Positions 17,560 through 26,721 of a DNA stretch of 64,000 bases are shown here, in pieces. Position numbers and translations under genes: made by a program. The DNA lies in the NCBI GenBank assembly GCA_025041195.1, contig JAKCFM010000001.1, forward strand, positions 992,001 through 1,056,000, read 5' to 3'. How positions within the stretch are numbered: the first letter of the stretch is position 1; each line of letters starts with the position of its first letter. Below the pieces are notes generated by a model. The model made no database searches. It was not told where the DNA came from and saw only the letters and a list, made by a program, of their open reading frames with translations. Source of the stretch: Halobacteriales archaeon YIM A00013 (lineage in GTDB: Archaea; Halobacteriota; Halobacteria; Halobacteriales; Haloarculaceae).

Positions 17560-18298
17560 GCGCAACGACTACCAGGATCCGGCCACGATCGCTTCCGCAA
17601 CCCCAGAGATGACAGCGCCGACCGATCCGGTGGTTGCCGTTGGCGTCGGTCCCGGCAATCTTGATTTTCTCACGCCACGAGCCGAGAACGCACTGACTGG
17701 GGCAGACGTGGTTGTTGGCTTCGAAACGGTGATCGAGCTGGTCAAGCGCCGGATTACGGGAACGACACTGCCGTGTGAATACGACATTGAAGCCACGCAG
17801 ATCGAGCGATTCGCAGAGCAGGTCGGAGCAGGTGCGAGCGGGACGGCCGTCCTGATGGGTGATCCCAACCACTCAGGCTATCAGTTTCTGGGGAAAATCG
17901 AGGCGGCCGTTGATCGACCGGTGCGCGTCGTCCCGGGGATTTCGTCGGTCCAGCTCGCTGCGAGCCGTGCCAGGACGCCGATGGAAGCCACCACGTTTGT
18001 GACGCTCCATCAGCGCGGCCCACTGACTGACGCTCTCGAACGGCTGGCGACCGACGTGGGACGACGCCATCTGCTTGTGCTCCCGCGGCCCGGCGACTGG
18101 ATGCCCGAAGCAATAGCCGAATGGCTGCTCGAAGCAGGTGCCGCTCCGTCTGCGACGGCACTCGTCATGGAGCGGCTCAGTATGGCCGACGAGCGAATCC
18201 ACCGGTCGACGCTTGCTGAGCTCGCTGGCCAGCCAGCCCAGTCCGCGTTCACTCCCCTTTCGGTCCTCGCCGTCCGGCAAACGAACGAGACTCACTGA
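17552..18298 (+). CDS. cbiE: Cobalt-precorrin-7 C5-methyltransferase CbiE
   Basis: CbiE methylates C5. I use the ATG at 17552 (248 aa; an ATG at 17549 is equally possible); both overlap the cbiC stop. Motifs are VVAVGVGPGNLDFLTPRAENAL, VVGFETVIEL, AVLMGDPNHSGYQFLGK and VVPGISSVQLAASRARTP, typical of CbiE rather than CobL because the CbiT half is separate (first gene of the locus). About 25 hydrophilic residues precede the fold. Its last 50 nt overlap, tail to tail, the 3' end of the gene on the other strand. Confidence 0.9.
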   Translation: MTERNDYQDPATIASATPEMTAPTDPVVAVGVGPGNLDFLTPRAENALTGADVVVGFETVIELVKRRITGTTLPCEYDIEATQIERFAEQVGAGASGTAVLMGDPNHSGYQFLGKIEAAVDRPVRVVPGISSVQLAASRARTPMEATTFVTLHQRGPLTDALERLATDVGRRHLLVLPRPGDWMPEAIAEWLLEAGAAPSATALVMERLSMADERIHRSTLAELAGQPAQSAFTPLSVLAVRQTNETH

Positions 18299-19082
18299 GC
18301 AACCCCTCACCAGTCGGCCGGGGTCCGCCCACGCGTGGACGAGTCGGTGTTGGTGGGTGGCGGCCGAATCCGATGTCAGTGGCCGCCCCAATCGTCTGCT
18401 GTGCGCTGAGCTCAGCCTGAATGGCCGCCGTGATACCAGGATGGGTCCCGATCGGGCGTGTGATCGAAAATTCCGTGCGAGAATCGTCCAGCACCGACCG
18501 CAGCCGATCGGAGCGCTGTGGTGCATCGAGCAGCCACAGGCCAACGGCGACCGCAGACTCACACTGCAGCCGCTCCGTGACGGTTTCGACCGCCGGATCC
18601 TCCAGCAGATAACACGGATGGACTGTATCAACTGGCCCGTCTCGGGCGAGTAGATCGGCATGGTAGGTTGTCACAGCTCGACTGTACGGCGTCGACGGAC
18701 TCCCACGACCGACAACGACCAGCGGGACCCGCTCTTCGGCTGGTGTGCAGTCTCGAACGAGCTCCGCGATGGCCGTCGTGACGATCGCACGCCGACCCGG
18801 CGGCCGACAGAGCTGCACCTCTCCTGGAATGTGTGTTAGCTGTGGAATCAGCGCGTGCTCGGTCGTAGGCGCTCGCGCCATCTCCAACACGACCACGTAG
18901 ACGCGCTCGCCCGCCACGTTCGAGAGCGGGGCCGCCAGCTCCTCTGCGGGGTCCGTATCGTAGCGTACAGTGGTGATTCGGTCCATTTCTGTCTGTGCTT
19001 CGAGCCGATCGGCGTGTGTTTCAAGGACGGCTCGTCCGTTGTGGCGACCACAGCCGATGAGAAGCAGTGTTTCGTCGGTCAT
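18249..19082 (-). CDS. Degenerate CbiX-like protein
   Basis: The 277-aa product looks like a two-half CbiX-family protein (LLLIGCGRHNGRAVLE at the start, VPLVVVGRGSPSTPYSRAV at about residue 120). The metal-binding His of the VGHGS motif is replaced in both places (IGCGR, VGRGS). The tail after residue 235 is Pro/Arg/Gly-rich and lies in the 50-nt overlap with cbiE. It may be a scaffold, chaperone or sensor rather than a chelatase, or a paralogue with a different substrate. It is expressed from its own promoter (AATAATTA at 19111-19118, about 30 nt before the ATG). Confidence 0.6.
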   Translation of the reverse strand: MTDETLLLIGCGRHNGRAVLETHADRLEAQTEMDRITTVRYDTDPAEELAAPLSNVAGERVYVVVLEMARAPTTEHALIPQLTHIPGEVQLCRPPGRRAIVTTAIAELVRDCTPAEERVPLVVVGRGSPSTPYSRAVTTYHADLLARDGPVDTVHPCYLLEDPAVETVTERLQCESAVAVGLWLLDAPQRSDRLRSVLDDSRTEFSITRPIGTHPGITAAIQAELSAQQTIGAATDIGFGRHPPTPTRPRVGGPRPTGEGLLSESRSFAGRRGPKGE

Positions 19083-19336
19083 GGATGGATTGGCGTATTC
19101 AATTTCACTGTAATTATTCCAACCGAATTTGTTTTCTTGAAGTATCCAATCAATATATAATTAATGGAATAGGCATAGAATAGCATCGAATTCTATCGCT
19201 GAAAAATAAAGTGTGTGGTGGTATCTATCACATTTTGTTCGGTTAGCGGTGAATTAAAGTAGACTTGAACTAGAGATATTGCACTGGTGTCACAACAGAT
19301 GAAAATGGTTCGTTCAGGTCGGCGGAGGTATACACA
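19083..19336. promoter_or_regulatory. AT-rich spacer with promoters for the CbiX-like gene and cobT; Shine-Dalgarno for cobT
   Basis: This 254-bp spacer is AT-rich and has no convincing gene. AATAATTA on the minus strand (19111-19118) suits the CbiX-like gene. GGAGGT at 19324-19329 is a good Shine-Dalgarno, 10 nt before the cobT ATG (19340) and 7 nt before a GTG (19337). So cobT has a leader, unlike the many leaderless genes around it. Confidence 0.5.
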
Positions 19337-19339
19337 GTG

Positions 19340-20341
19340 ATGTTCGTTCTGGTGGGTGGTTCGACTGCGACGGCACGGATTCCTGGAATCAGTGCCGCAG
19401 GGGCGAGTCCAGAGCTGCTCGCACACACGCCGAGTGCGGACCTGGAGATCGTTTACTACGGCGAGCCAGTGTCGAGCTCGGTCGTTCCGGTGAGTCCGAC
19501 CGGTTGTCCGACGCCGGCGGTTATCACGCGTGCCGTTCTCGAAACACTGGAGCGCTCGGCGACGCCGATTGACGGCGGCCTTGCGCAGCCGACAGCAGCT
19601 CCAACGATTTCGATCGCGAACTCCTGTGGCGTCGACATTCGATCGCCACCGGCGGTCCAATCGGCAGAATCAGCGTTTATGGCGGGGAAATCGCTCGGCG
19701 AGCGCCTTCCCACCGACTCGCTCACGATCGGTGAGACGATTCCGGGTGGTACGACCACGGCACTCGCTGTCCTGACAGCACTGGGTGAGCGAGCGTCGGT
19801 TTCGTCTTCGCTGGCTGACAACCCGCTCGAACTGAAGCGCTCGGTAGTCGACGATGCATTGACAGCACTGGATCACGAACCCGGTGCGTTCGCCAACCGA
19901 CCGATTGATGCCCTTCGAACGCTGGGCGATCCCGTGCTGGCAACAGTGGCGGGGCTCACTGTCGGTGCGCTCGAAACGGGGTGTGGGGTTACTCTGGGTG
20001 GTGGAACACAGATGGCGGCGGTCGCTGCGCTCGTCCGTCACGCTGGCTATCACGAGCCGCTCACGATTGCGACAACGTCGTTCGTTGGGGCAGACGATAC
20101 TGCTCCAATCCAGTTACTGGTCGACGATCTCGACTGCTCACTCACGGTAACCGATCCTGGTTTCGATGGACAATCACACCCAGCGTTCGACGCCTACGAG
20201 GCCGGCCACGCGAAAGAGGGTGCGGGGATGGGCGGAGCGCTCGCGCTTGCCACTGCAAATGGTATTTCGATGGCGCGCGTGCGAGACCAGACAATTGCCG
20301 TGTATGACCGACTGCTCGAATCGGCACCCGTCGAACCATGA
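19340..20341 (+). CDS. cobT: Archaeal-type nicotinate-nucleotide-dependent phosphoribosyltransferase CobT
   Basis: Predicted to activate the lower-ligand base of cobalamin by making its alpha-ribotide from nicotinate mononucleotide. The 333-aa protein matches the archaeal CobT family: FVLVGGSTATARIPGISAAGASPELLAHTPSADLEIVYYG at the start in overlapping pieces, GETIPGGTTTALAVL at about residues 135-149, TVGALETGCGVTLGGGTQMAA and AGHAKEGAGMGGAL near the C-terminus. The catalytic Glu of the family likely lies in the KEGAG motif. It overlaps cbiA by 4 nt. Start uncertain by one codon. Confidence 0.88.
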   Translation: MFVLVGGSTATARIPGISAAGASPELLAHTPSADLEIVYYGEPVSSSVVPVSPTGCPTPAVITRAVLETLERSATPIDGGLAQPTAAPTISIANSCGVDIRSPPAVQSAESAFMAGKSLGERLPTDSLTIGETIPGGTTTALAVLTALGERASVSSSLADNPLELKRSVVDDALTALDHEPGAFANRPIDALRTLGDPVLATVAGLTVGALETGCGVTLGGGTQMAAVAALVRHAGYHEPLTIATTSFVGADDTAPIQLLVDDLDCSLTVTDPGFDGQSHPAFDAYEAGHAKEGAGMGGALALATANGISMARVRDQTIAVYDRLLESAPVEP

Positions 20342-21636
20342 AGGGGGTCGTTATCGCCGGCACTCGATCAGGCGTGGGAAAAACCGTCGCCACACTCGCC
20401 GTCATAAAGGGGCTCGCAGCCGAGGGCTGGTCGGTCCAGCCCGCAAAGGCTGGGCCAGATTTCATCGATCCGTCCCACCACGAACAGGTTGCCGGACGGC
20501 CCTCCCGAACGCTCGATTGCTGGTTGCAGGGCGCTGCTGGCCTCCGACGAAACTATGCTCGCGGCTCGGGCGACATTTGCGTTGTCGAGGGTGTGATGGG
20601 GCTCTATGACGGCGATGGATCGAGCACAGCCATGGTGGCCGAAACGCTTGATTTACCAGTGATACTGGTGGTTGATGCCAGCGCGGGCATGGAGAGCGTC
20701 GCCGCGACAGTACACGGATTTTCGGAGTATGCAGCCCACGCCGGCCGGTCGATCGATGTCGTTGGGATGATCGCCCAGCGTGCCCACGGCGGTCGACACG
20801 AATCGGGCATCGTCTCGGCACTCCCAGAGGAGATCACGTACTGTGGCCGAATTCCGCCGACTGACGCACTGGAGATCCCTGACCGCCATCTTGGGCTCGA
20901 ACGCGGGTCGGAGTCACCGCTCGAATCGGACGCGCTCGCTGGGGCGGGCGAATCGCTTGATTTCGAGGCGATCGTTGAGTGTGCTCACGAGCCGACCACG
21001 CCAACGGTCGACGCTCCACCGTCCAGTGCTTCGAACACCGTCGCCGTCGCCAGTGACGATGCGTTCTGTTTTGCCTATCCGGCGACGATCGAACGGCTTC
21101 GCGAGCGCGCGTCAGTGAAAACCGTCTCTGTGCTCGACGACGATCCACTCGGGCCGTGCGATGGCATCTACCTGCCGGGGGGCTATCCGGAGCTCTTCGC
21201 AGATTCGCTCGCCGAGAGCCAGACGCTGTCGGCCATTGCCGACCGTGCGGTCGATGGCTGTCCCGTTCTCGGCGAGTGTGGTGGGCTGCTCGCGCTGGCC
21301 GATACGCTCACGACGACCGACGGAACGACCCACGAGATGGCGGGCGTGCTTCCGGCGAACGTTCGAATGCACGAGCGCTATCAGGCGCTGGACCACGTCG
21401 AGCTAACGGCGACTGCCGACACCTTGACGGCATCGGCCGGACAGACTGTTCGTGGCCACGAGTTTCATTACTCCAGTGCCACCGTTGACACCGACGCCAG
21501 ATTCGCGTTCGAACTTGCGCGCGGAACTGGTATTGCGGACGGAATGGATGGGCTCACCGAACACCGGACGCTCGGTACCTACTGTCACTGTCATCCCGAG
21601 AGCGGCGCCTTCGATCAGTTTCTCAATGGGCTCTGA
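20338..21636 (+). CDS. cbiA: Cobyrinate a,c-diamide synthase CbiA
   Basis: CbiA amidates the a and c side chains using ATP and glutamine. The 432-aa protein has an N-terminal dethiobiotin-synthetase-like ATPase domain with the P-loop GTRSGVGKT (8-16), KAGPDFIDPSHHEQVAGR and VEGVMGLYDG. A C-terminal class I glutamine amidotransferase domain carries GIYLPGGYPELF, the nucleophile Cys in LGECGGLLAL (near residue 320) and the His of CHCHPES at the end. The length fits CbiA, not CbiP. It overlaps cobT by 4 nt, and its stop abuts the stop of the convergent MazG-like gene. Confidence 0.93.
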   Translation: MKGVVIAGTRSGVGKTVATLAVIKGLAAEGWSVQPAKAGPDFIDPSHHEQVAGRPSRTLDCWLQGAAGLRRNYARGSGDICVVEGVMGLYDGDGSSTAMVAETLDLPVILVVDASAGMESVAATVHGFSEYAAHAGRSIDVVGMIAQRAHGGRHESGIVSALPEEITYCGRIPPTDALEIPDRHLGLERGSESPLESDALAGAGESLDFEAIVECAHEPTTPTVDAPPSSASNTVAVASDDAFCFAYPATIERLRERASVKTVSVLDDDPLGPCDGIYLPGGYPELFADSLAESQTLSAIADRAVDGCPVLGECGGLLALADTLTTTDGTTHEMAGVLPANVRMHERYQALDHVELTATADTLTASAGQTVRGHEFHYSSATVDTDARFAFELARGTGIADGMDGLTEHRTLGTYCHCHPESGAFDQFLNGL

Positions 21637-21945
21637 TCACTCCGCAGAGCCGGCCGATCCCGTCGTTTTGATTCGCTGCTCTAATTTTTCGAGTGCATCC
21701 GTGAGCGCATCATTGGCGTCGATTGACTGGCTCTCCGCGAGCGCAAGCGCTGCAAACATCACGTCACCGAGTTCGTCGGGATCGATCGAGAGCGAATCGG
21801 GAGTGGCGCCGTAATCGGTGCTCTCGGTGGCGTTGCTAGCGAGTTCCCCCACCTCAGCGACGAGATCAAGCAGCCGGTATTCGGGTGGACACTCCAGGTC
21901 GTGTGTTGTGAGAAACTCGCTCACCGTCTGCTGTGCGTCGTCCAT
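21637..21945 (-). CDS. MazG-like nucleotide pyrophosphohydrolase
   Basis: A 102-aa all-helical protein. The metal-binding pattern of all-alpha NTP pyrophosphatases is clear: E-V-G-E (LVAEVGELASNA) about 30 residues before E-L-G-D (DELGDVMFAAL). It probably hydrolyses non-canonical or damaged NTPs. I use the ATG at 21945 because the longer frame to 22149 would add 68 residues overlapping the divergent gene. Soluble, single domain, no operon partner. Confidence 0.8.
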   Translation of the reverse strand: MDDAQQTVSEFLTTHDLECPPEYRLLDLVAEVGELASNATESTDYGATPDSLSIDPDELGDVMFAALALAESQSIDANDALTDALEKLEQRIKTTGSAGSAE

Positions 21946-22027
21946 GGGTTGGGTGTCAGGCGATATGCTGGTATTCGTGTCGAATTCCGACCACAAATAT
22001 TTCGTAAGTATGACTGGTAGCTCCAAT

Positions 22028-22876
22028 ATGGTCTCTGCAACCGAATCGGCAGACGAAATCGACCCAGCGGTGCGCTTCCTACTGGGCTGTTTCGTCGCCA
22101 TTCTGCTCGGTCCCGTCGGCTGGCAGCTGCTGGTGTGGAGTGGGTTCACATCGACGCTCGGGTTGTTTCTGGGTGTGCTCGGTCATCTCTGTGGCGCGGT
22201 CGTCGTCGGAGGCTGGTGGGCAACTCGCCGTCCAGACCACATCCGCTGGCTTGGACGCGGCTACCGACCGTTGATTCCACCGCTGCTCGGTGTGTGTTGG
22301 TTCGCTGTCGTCGTGCTCGTTCCCCATCCAAATTCGCTCGGCATCGCACCGTCCACACTCTCAGCAGCGCTCATCTGTGGAACGATCGCCACTCCACCCG
22401 GATTCGTCGTGGGAGCGCTGTGTCGAACGCACTGGGCGAACTGGCAGCTCGGAAAAACTGGGTGCAACCACTCGTTCGTCGGGATCCAACCGCCAGTGCG
22501 CCAGCGAAGGCTCTCCTGGCTTTCAATGCTGTTCGCTGGATTCAGCATTCCTGTGATAGCCGGACCGTATCTGGCAATCGATATCGCACTGCAGTACGGA
22601 TTCTCACTCGTGATGATCGCCGGATTCGTGCTGATTCCCCGCCATCCGGGCACCCGCACAATTTCGATCACTGCTGATGGACTCCACAGTAAGCGGAAGG
22701 TTTTCGCTCGGTTCTATCCGTGGACGGCGATCGACCGCGTCGAACAAACGGACGACCGACTGCTGATCCATCAGAATCGACCAATCCATTCGACCATCCA
22801 CTGTGATCCCGACGAAATCGATGATCTCAGTACGGTCTTGCGAACGTTCGCTCGGTACACCCGCGTGGATCAGTGA
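22028..22876 (+). CDS. Hypothetical polytopic membrane protein with PH-like C-terminal region
   Basis: From ATG 22028 (282 aa; ATG 22010 also in frame) the protein has about six hydrophobic segments, e.g. FLLGCFVAILLGPVGW and FGLSLVMI-like helices. It ends in a soluble portion of roughly 75 residues (TISITADGLHSKRKVFARF to the end) that reads like a small bacterial-PH-type beta domain. AAATATTT (21995-22002) is placed about 29 nt before 22028 for leaderless transcription. I do not recognise the family, and no neighbour suggests a role. Confidence 0.65.
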   Translation: MVSATESADEIDPAVRFLLGCFVAILLGPVGWQLLVWSGFTSTLGLFLGVLGHLCGAVVVGGWWATRRPDHIRWLGRGYRPLIPPLLGVCWFAVVVLVPHPNSLGIAPSTLSAALICGTIATPPGFVVGALCRTHWANWQLGKTGCNHSFVGIQPPVRQRRLSWLSMLFAGFSIPVIAGPYLAIDIALQYGFSLVMIAGFVLIPRHPGTRTISITADGLHSKRKVFARFYPWTAIDRVEQTDDRLLIHQNRPIHSTIHCDPDEIDDLSTVLRTFARYTRVDQ

Positions 22877-23151
22877 TCTATTAATTCAGTAACAGCAAAG
22901 GTAACATTTTTAATGGTACGTAATATGAATGAAAGTGTGGCGCACGAGCGCACCGGGAGGATCAATCCAGGACACAATCGTTGACGCGAGCCGTGAATGG
23001 AAACCCAATTATTCACGGATACCAATCAGGCATTCCTGCGTTTTCGTGGTCAGTGGTTCGACAGGGCTGGTCACTCTGTCACCGTTTTGTTACTTTTTAA
23101 AAATTAATAGTTGACACTATCTACGGCTCGTTGTCCCCCAGAATGGTCAGT
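22877..23151. other. AT-rich intergenic region with a perfect stem-loop and promoter-like boxes
   Basis: These 275 bp hold no convincing protein gene; a 61-codon plus frame at 22929 has no supporting features. TTTTTAATGG (22906-22915) looks like a TATA box. CCGTGAAT (22991-22998) pairs perfectly with ATTCACGG (23011-23018) over a 12-nt loop. TTTTTAAAAATTAA (23094-23107) may terminate the tfb transcript coming from the right. The set could encode a small RNA of about 80-180 nt. Confidence 0.35.
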
Positions 23152-24126
23152 TCATCCGTCTATCGTGAGCCCAATCGCTTCCAGTTGTTCGTGGTATCGC
23201 TTTCTGATCGTCACTTCCGTCACCTGAGCCACCTTCGCGATTTCTGCCTGCGTGGTGTTTGCACCACAGAGCCGACTCGCGGAGTAGATCGCTGCCGCTG
23301 CATACCCGGTTGGGGACTTTCCAGAGAGCAGGCCCTCCTCGGCAGTGATCGAACAGATCTCCATTGCCTTCGATTTGATGTCCTCAGAACAGTTTAGCGC
23401 TGAACAGAACCGGGGGATATACTGTCGAGGGTCGGCCGGCTCAAGTGCCAGTTCCAGTTCGCGCGCAATGTACCGATACGCGCGGGCAATCTCCGAGCGT
23501 TCCACCCGGGAAACCTCCGCCAGTTCGTCAAGACTGCGCGGAAATCCTTCCTGGCGACAGGCCGCGTAGACGGCGGCAGCGGCGATCCCCTCTATCGACC
23601 GCCCACGGATGAGATCCTCATCGAGCGCCCGACGATACAACACGGAAGCAATTTCACGAATCGATCGGGGGATCCCCATTGCACTCGCCATGCGATCGAT
23701 CTCAGAGAGCGCAAACTGGAGATTGCGCTCTTTGTTGTTGGCCGTCCGGGCCCGTTCGTGCCACGTCCGAAGCCGGCGCATCTGTTTCCGTCGCTCGGGA
23801 GAAAGTGCTCGCCCGTTCCCGTCTCGGTCTTTCCAGCTGATTGCCGTCGTCAAGCCCTTATCATGTAAGGTGCGAGTCACGGGCGAACCAACCCTGGATT
23901 TTTTATTGCGCTCGGTCGTGTCGAACGCCCGCCACTCTGGACCGGTGTCCAGTAACGACCCCTCGATGACCAGTCCACAGTCCTCACAGCAGCGCTCTCC
24001 GTGTTCGCTGTCGCGATAGATCTTCGTCCCACCACATTCGGGACACTCCATCCGGTGTGTGGTGTCCTCGGTCTGTTGTTCGGGCTCGTACTGTCGGTCG
24101 ATGTCCGTTCGTTGTGTGTCACTCAT
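23152..24126 (-). CDS. tfb: Transcription initiation factor B (TFB) paralogue
   Basis: TFB recruits RNA polymerase to TBP-bound promoters. The 324-aa protein has an N-terminal zinc ribbon (CPECGG...CCEDCG, about residues 28-51), the B-reader region GPEWRAFDTTERNKKSRVGSP in two pieces, and two cyclin repeats (first ALSEIDRMASAMGIP, second FCSALNCSEDIKSKAMEICS). The recognition helix TQAEIAKVAQVTEVTIRKRY is intact for BRE contact. Haloarchaea carry several TFBs; this one shows no lesions. The gene lies alone between AT-rich spacers, and a GGGTG/CACCC mini-hairpin sits directly before its ATG (24127-24136). Confidence 0.95.
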   Translation of the reverse strand: MSDTQRTDIDRQYEPEQQTEDTTHRMECPECGGTKIYRDSEHGERCCEDCGLVIEGSLLDTGPEWRAFDTTERNKKSRVGSPVTRTLHDKGLTTAISWKDRDGNGRALSPERRKQMRRLRTWHERARTANNKERNLQFALSEIDRMASAMGIPRSIREIASVLYRRALDEDLIRGRSIEGIAAAAVYAACRQEGFPRSLDELAEVSRVERSEIARAYRYIARELELALEPADPRQYIPRFCSALNCSEDIKSKAMEICSITAEEGLLSGKSPTGYAAAAIYSASRLCGANTTQAEIAKVAQVTEVTIRKRYHEQLEAIGLTIDG

Positions 24127-24265
24127 GGGTGTTCACCCTAGCGAGAGCCAATGCAATCCCCCAAGCACCGTGCTGTCTCACAATGTGGTAGTAAACTAGT
24201 GACTGGTACATAAATATTACTATGGTGCACCCAATAATATTTATTAACTTGTTTCAATATTCCTT

Positions 24266-25561
24266 CTATTTGGGCGATCGAATTTTGGTAGCTGTATCGG
24301 CTGATTCGTTGATCACCGTCACGGAAACGTGGGTATCTGTTCGTCGCTTGATCCGTTGTTGGAGCTGATTGGCGAACCCATCGGTAGCGGAGGCGACGTA
24401 GACCGTGACAGAGACTGGATCGCGTCCGAACAACACCGTTTCGTGCCTGACATTTTTCGAGATAACGGTAACGTCGCTGTCCGTAAGAACGGAATCGACC
24501 GACGATTCGAACTGCGTATTTTCCCTGATGTTGAGCGACGTCGAAACGAGAAAGCCCGACACGACGAGCAGTACGAGAAAGAGCGTCCCGAATCGTTGCA
24601 CCGTTGCCCGCTTTGCAATCCGCTGGTCGTACCAGTGGGTTGGCCGGTAGCCACGAATCCACAGGACGCCGAGGCTGGCGATATTGATCGAGAGAACGTT
24701 GACAACCAGCAGGACGGAGACGCTGAAAAAGACGATTTCATTCCAGTAAGCCAGCGAGAGTCCAACCGCTGCAGCCGGCGGAATCAGTGCTGCCGCGATC
24801 ATCACTCCCACCAGGGGGGCACTCGCGCCCGCGCTGATAGAAAACGCGCCGGCTGCCCCCGAACCGAGCGCAATGACGAGCGACAGCGCCCCAGGATTGA
24901 TCCGTGACGCAATCTCATCAATCGCCACAAGATTCACCGAGGGCATGATCGTGAGTTTTGTGGCGAACGCAAAGATTCCCGCACTCGCGATCGCAAGCAC
25001 AACTCCAAGCACCTGCGCAAGCACACTCGTGCGGAACAGGTTGTCATCGTTGACGATGCTCCCGACGCTTGCACCGACAGCCGGCCCCAACAATGGTGCA
25101 ATAACCATACTTCCCACAATGACGGCACCGCTATTGGTGAGCAGTCCAGCGCCAGCCACAACGGCACTCACGACCGTGAAAAAGACGTACTTTGGCGTTA
25201 TGGCAGCCATTTCCTGGGCATCGCTCTGTAACTCTTCGCGTGAGATGCGTCCACGGGCCCACACACCTCCCGGCGTTTCATCGGTGGCTTCGGTGTCGCC
25301 GGGCGCTGTCGCCTCATAATCGGTCGAGAGGACCGTCTCAAGATCGGAGACGACGGCATACCCCTCATAATCGACGCCCACCTCCCGAAGCCCATCGAGA
25401 AACGTCTCGACCTCATCCGTTTCCAACGGAATGGAAAGCACTGTCGCATCCTCGGATTCTGAGCGCTCTGCAAAGAGGGCATACGAGCCCTCACGGTCTT
25501 GGAGTGTCGACTCAACGGCCTCCCGTTGGTTATCAGCTATGCGAATTTGTACCAGTCGCAT
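24266..25561 (-). CDS. DUF389 / TIGR00341-type membrane protein
   Basis: A 431-aa protein with a soluble N-terminal domain of about 130 residues (MRLVQIRIADNQREAVESTL), a polytopic core of roughly seven spans starting at YVFFTVVSAVVAGAGLL, and a short soluble tail with VTVINESADTATK. The core has the DUF389 motifs: LTNSGAVIVGSMVIAPLLGP, SAGASAPLVGVMIAAALIPP and AVGLSLAYWNE. The family is widespread in haloarchaea and its transport or sensing role is not established. It is monocistronic, facing a divergent regulator. Confidence 0.88.
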   Translation of the reverse strand: MRLVQIRIADNQREAVESTLQDREGSYALFAERSESEDATVLSIPLETDEVETFLDGLREVGVDYEGYAVVSDLETVLSTDYEATAPGDTEATDETPGGVWARGRISREELQSDAQEMAAITPKYVFFTVVSAVVAGAGLLTNSGAVIVGSMVIAPLLGPAVGASVGSIVNDDNLFRTSVLAQVLGVVLAIASAGIFAFATKLTIMPSVNLVAIDEIASRINPGALSLVIALGSGAAGAFSISAGASAPLVGVMIAAALIPPAAAVGLSLAYWNEIVFFSVSVLLVVNVLSINIASLGVLWIRGYRPTHWYDQRIAKRATVQRFGTLFLVLLVVSGFLVSTSLNIRENTQFESSVDSVLTDSDVTVISKNVRHETVLFGRDPVSVTVYVASATDGFANQLQQRIKRRTDTHVSVTVINESADTATKIRSPK

Positions 25562-25822
25562 CGATAGCTGTGTTTCTCACGGTTCATTTGATAGTGTATG
25601 GGTTGGCGAATCGAGTGACGACACAAAGTGTCACACGAACACAGTGGGATGCGTAGGATTCCACAAAACTTATTACACCAATACTGCCAGTTGCATTCGG
25701 ACAGCGATCGGGAGCTACATTCGGGAGATGGAAATCGACTGGCCCTACGTCTGCTGTCCGTTCTCTCTGGCAACCCGCTTTTACCGAAACACGCAGGTAC
25801 TCTCGCCGTATACCATTCGTCT

Positions 25823-26341
25823 ATGAATGATCCCGATGACGCTCCGGACTGGGAGTTCAAAGAGCGTGATATCCGCATTCTCAAAGAGCTCTCTGAGGAC
25901 CCACAGCTGTCCTCACGTGAGCTTGCTGACATTCTCGAATCGGAACACGACATCGACATCTCTCACGTGACAGTCAGTGAGTCGATACGAGGAATGCGTG
26001 AAGAAGGTGTCTTCCGTGAAGCGATTATCCCGAACGGTGAGTATTTCATCTTCGGGATGTTCGAATTCAAGCTCAACCCCGAACATTTCGAAGACACCTG
26101 GCGAGAGGCACTCGAAGCCATCAGGGGCTCGCCGAACTCGCTGTTCATGTTCCTCTCCGATGGCGAATACCAGTGGAAATCCATCATGATGTTTCCGAAT
26201 CGACGGGCTGAATCGAAGTGGATTCACGACTTTTACAAAGAACACGGCGATTCTGTTCAGAATATTCGCAACTCCGTCGTTCACAACGTCCTCAAATTCC
26301 GCACTGACGCTGAAATTCTCAATAGCATCCCCGATAGATAG
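25823..26341 (+). CDS. Winged-helix transcription regulator (Lrp/AsnC-type HTH)
   Basis: From ATG 25823 the product is 172 aa: an N-terminal winged helix (DIRILKELSEDPQLSSRELADILE, recognition helix ISHVTVSESIRGMREEGVF) followed by an alpha/beta domain with FIFGMFEFKLNPEHFEDTW and FLSDGEYQWKSIMMFP. It resembles haloarchaeal Lrp-like regulators with a non-canonical ligand domain. The upstream in-frame extension (from 25628) crosses AT-rich promoter sequence and is not used. Target unknown; neighbours are the DUF389 gene and the sugar island, 380 bp away. Confidence 0.75.
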   Translation: MNDPDDAPDWEFKERDIRILKELSEDPQLSSRELADILESEHDIDISHVTVSESIRGMREEGVFREAIIPNGEYFIFGMFEFKLNPEHFEDTWREALEAIRGSPNSLFMFLSDGEYQWKSIMMFPNRRAESKWIHDFYKEHGDSVQNIRNSVVHNVLKFRTDAEILNSIPDR

Positions 26342-26721
26342 AAATTTCTATACATATATCTCTACTGTTGATTCGGTCCCCAATCGACCACTATTGGCAA
26401 TATAACGCCGCTAAACGCTAGTAATCTCCGTTTTACCCACTACTACCTGCATTTGTAACCACTCACCACATTCCAGCAGATATCTGCCAAAATCACGAGT
26501 AATAATTCCATTCGAGGAATCTTTTGGGGAAATTCTGCCGTCCGTACGGGAGATCGGCAATCCATCAGTAGTACAATTTATTTCGTTTACTTTTGGGCAA
26601 ACTCCACACCATCCATCGGTGTCTGCACGCACATTACAACTGTACGATCGTAATGCGCGATTGCAGCCTGTCTTAACGGATTCCCATTATTTGGGAAGCT
26701 TTCCGTCTAATTCGTCCGATA
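26342..26721. other. AT-rich intergenic region, possible small minus-strand frame
   Basis: These 380 bp separate the regulator from the IclR gene and are markedly AT-rich. A minus frame at 26411-26632 would encode 73 aa with a CGVC pair. Its third-position bases are AT-rich, unlike the surrounding genes, and no TATA box is well placed, so I do not call it. TATACATATAT (26350-26360) may be part of the upstream gene's terminator. Confidence 0.3.

Noticed and set aside
14367-17565. Long minus-strand frames of 140-562 codons opposite cobN and cbiC
   Set aside because: Arg/His-rich shadow frames of a GC-rich gene; cobN has complete family motifs on the plus strand.
19083-19336. Possible cobalamin riboswitch before cobT
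   Set aside because: No B12-box-like conserved element could be recognised, and the leader is short and AT-rich.
22929-23114. 61-codon plus-strand frame in the tfb-adjacent spacer
   Set aside because: Non-acidic composition and it crosses the stem-loop; a non-coding reading seems more likely.
26411-26632. Minus-strand 73-codon frame in the spacer before the IclR gene
   Set aside because: AT-rich third positions unlike neighbours, no clear promoter and no recognisable family.
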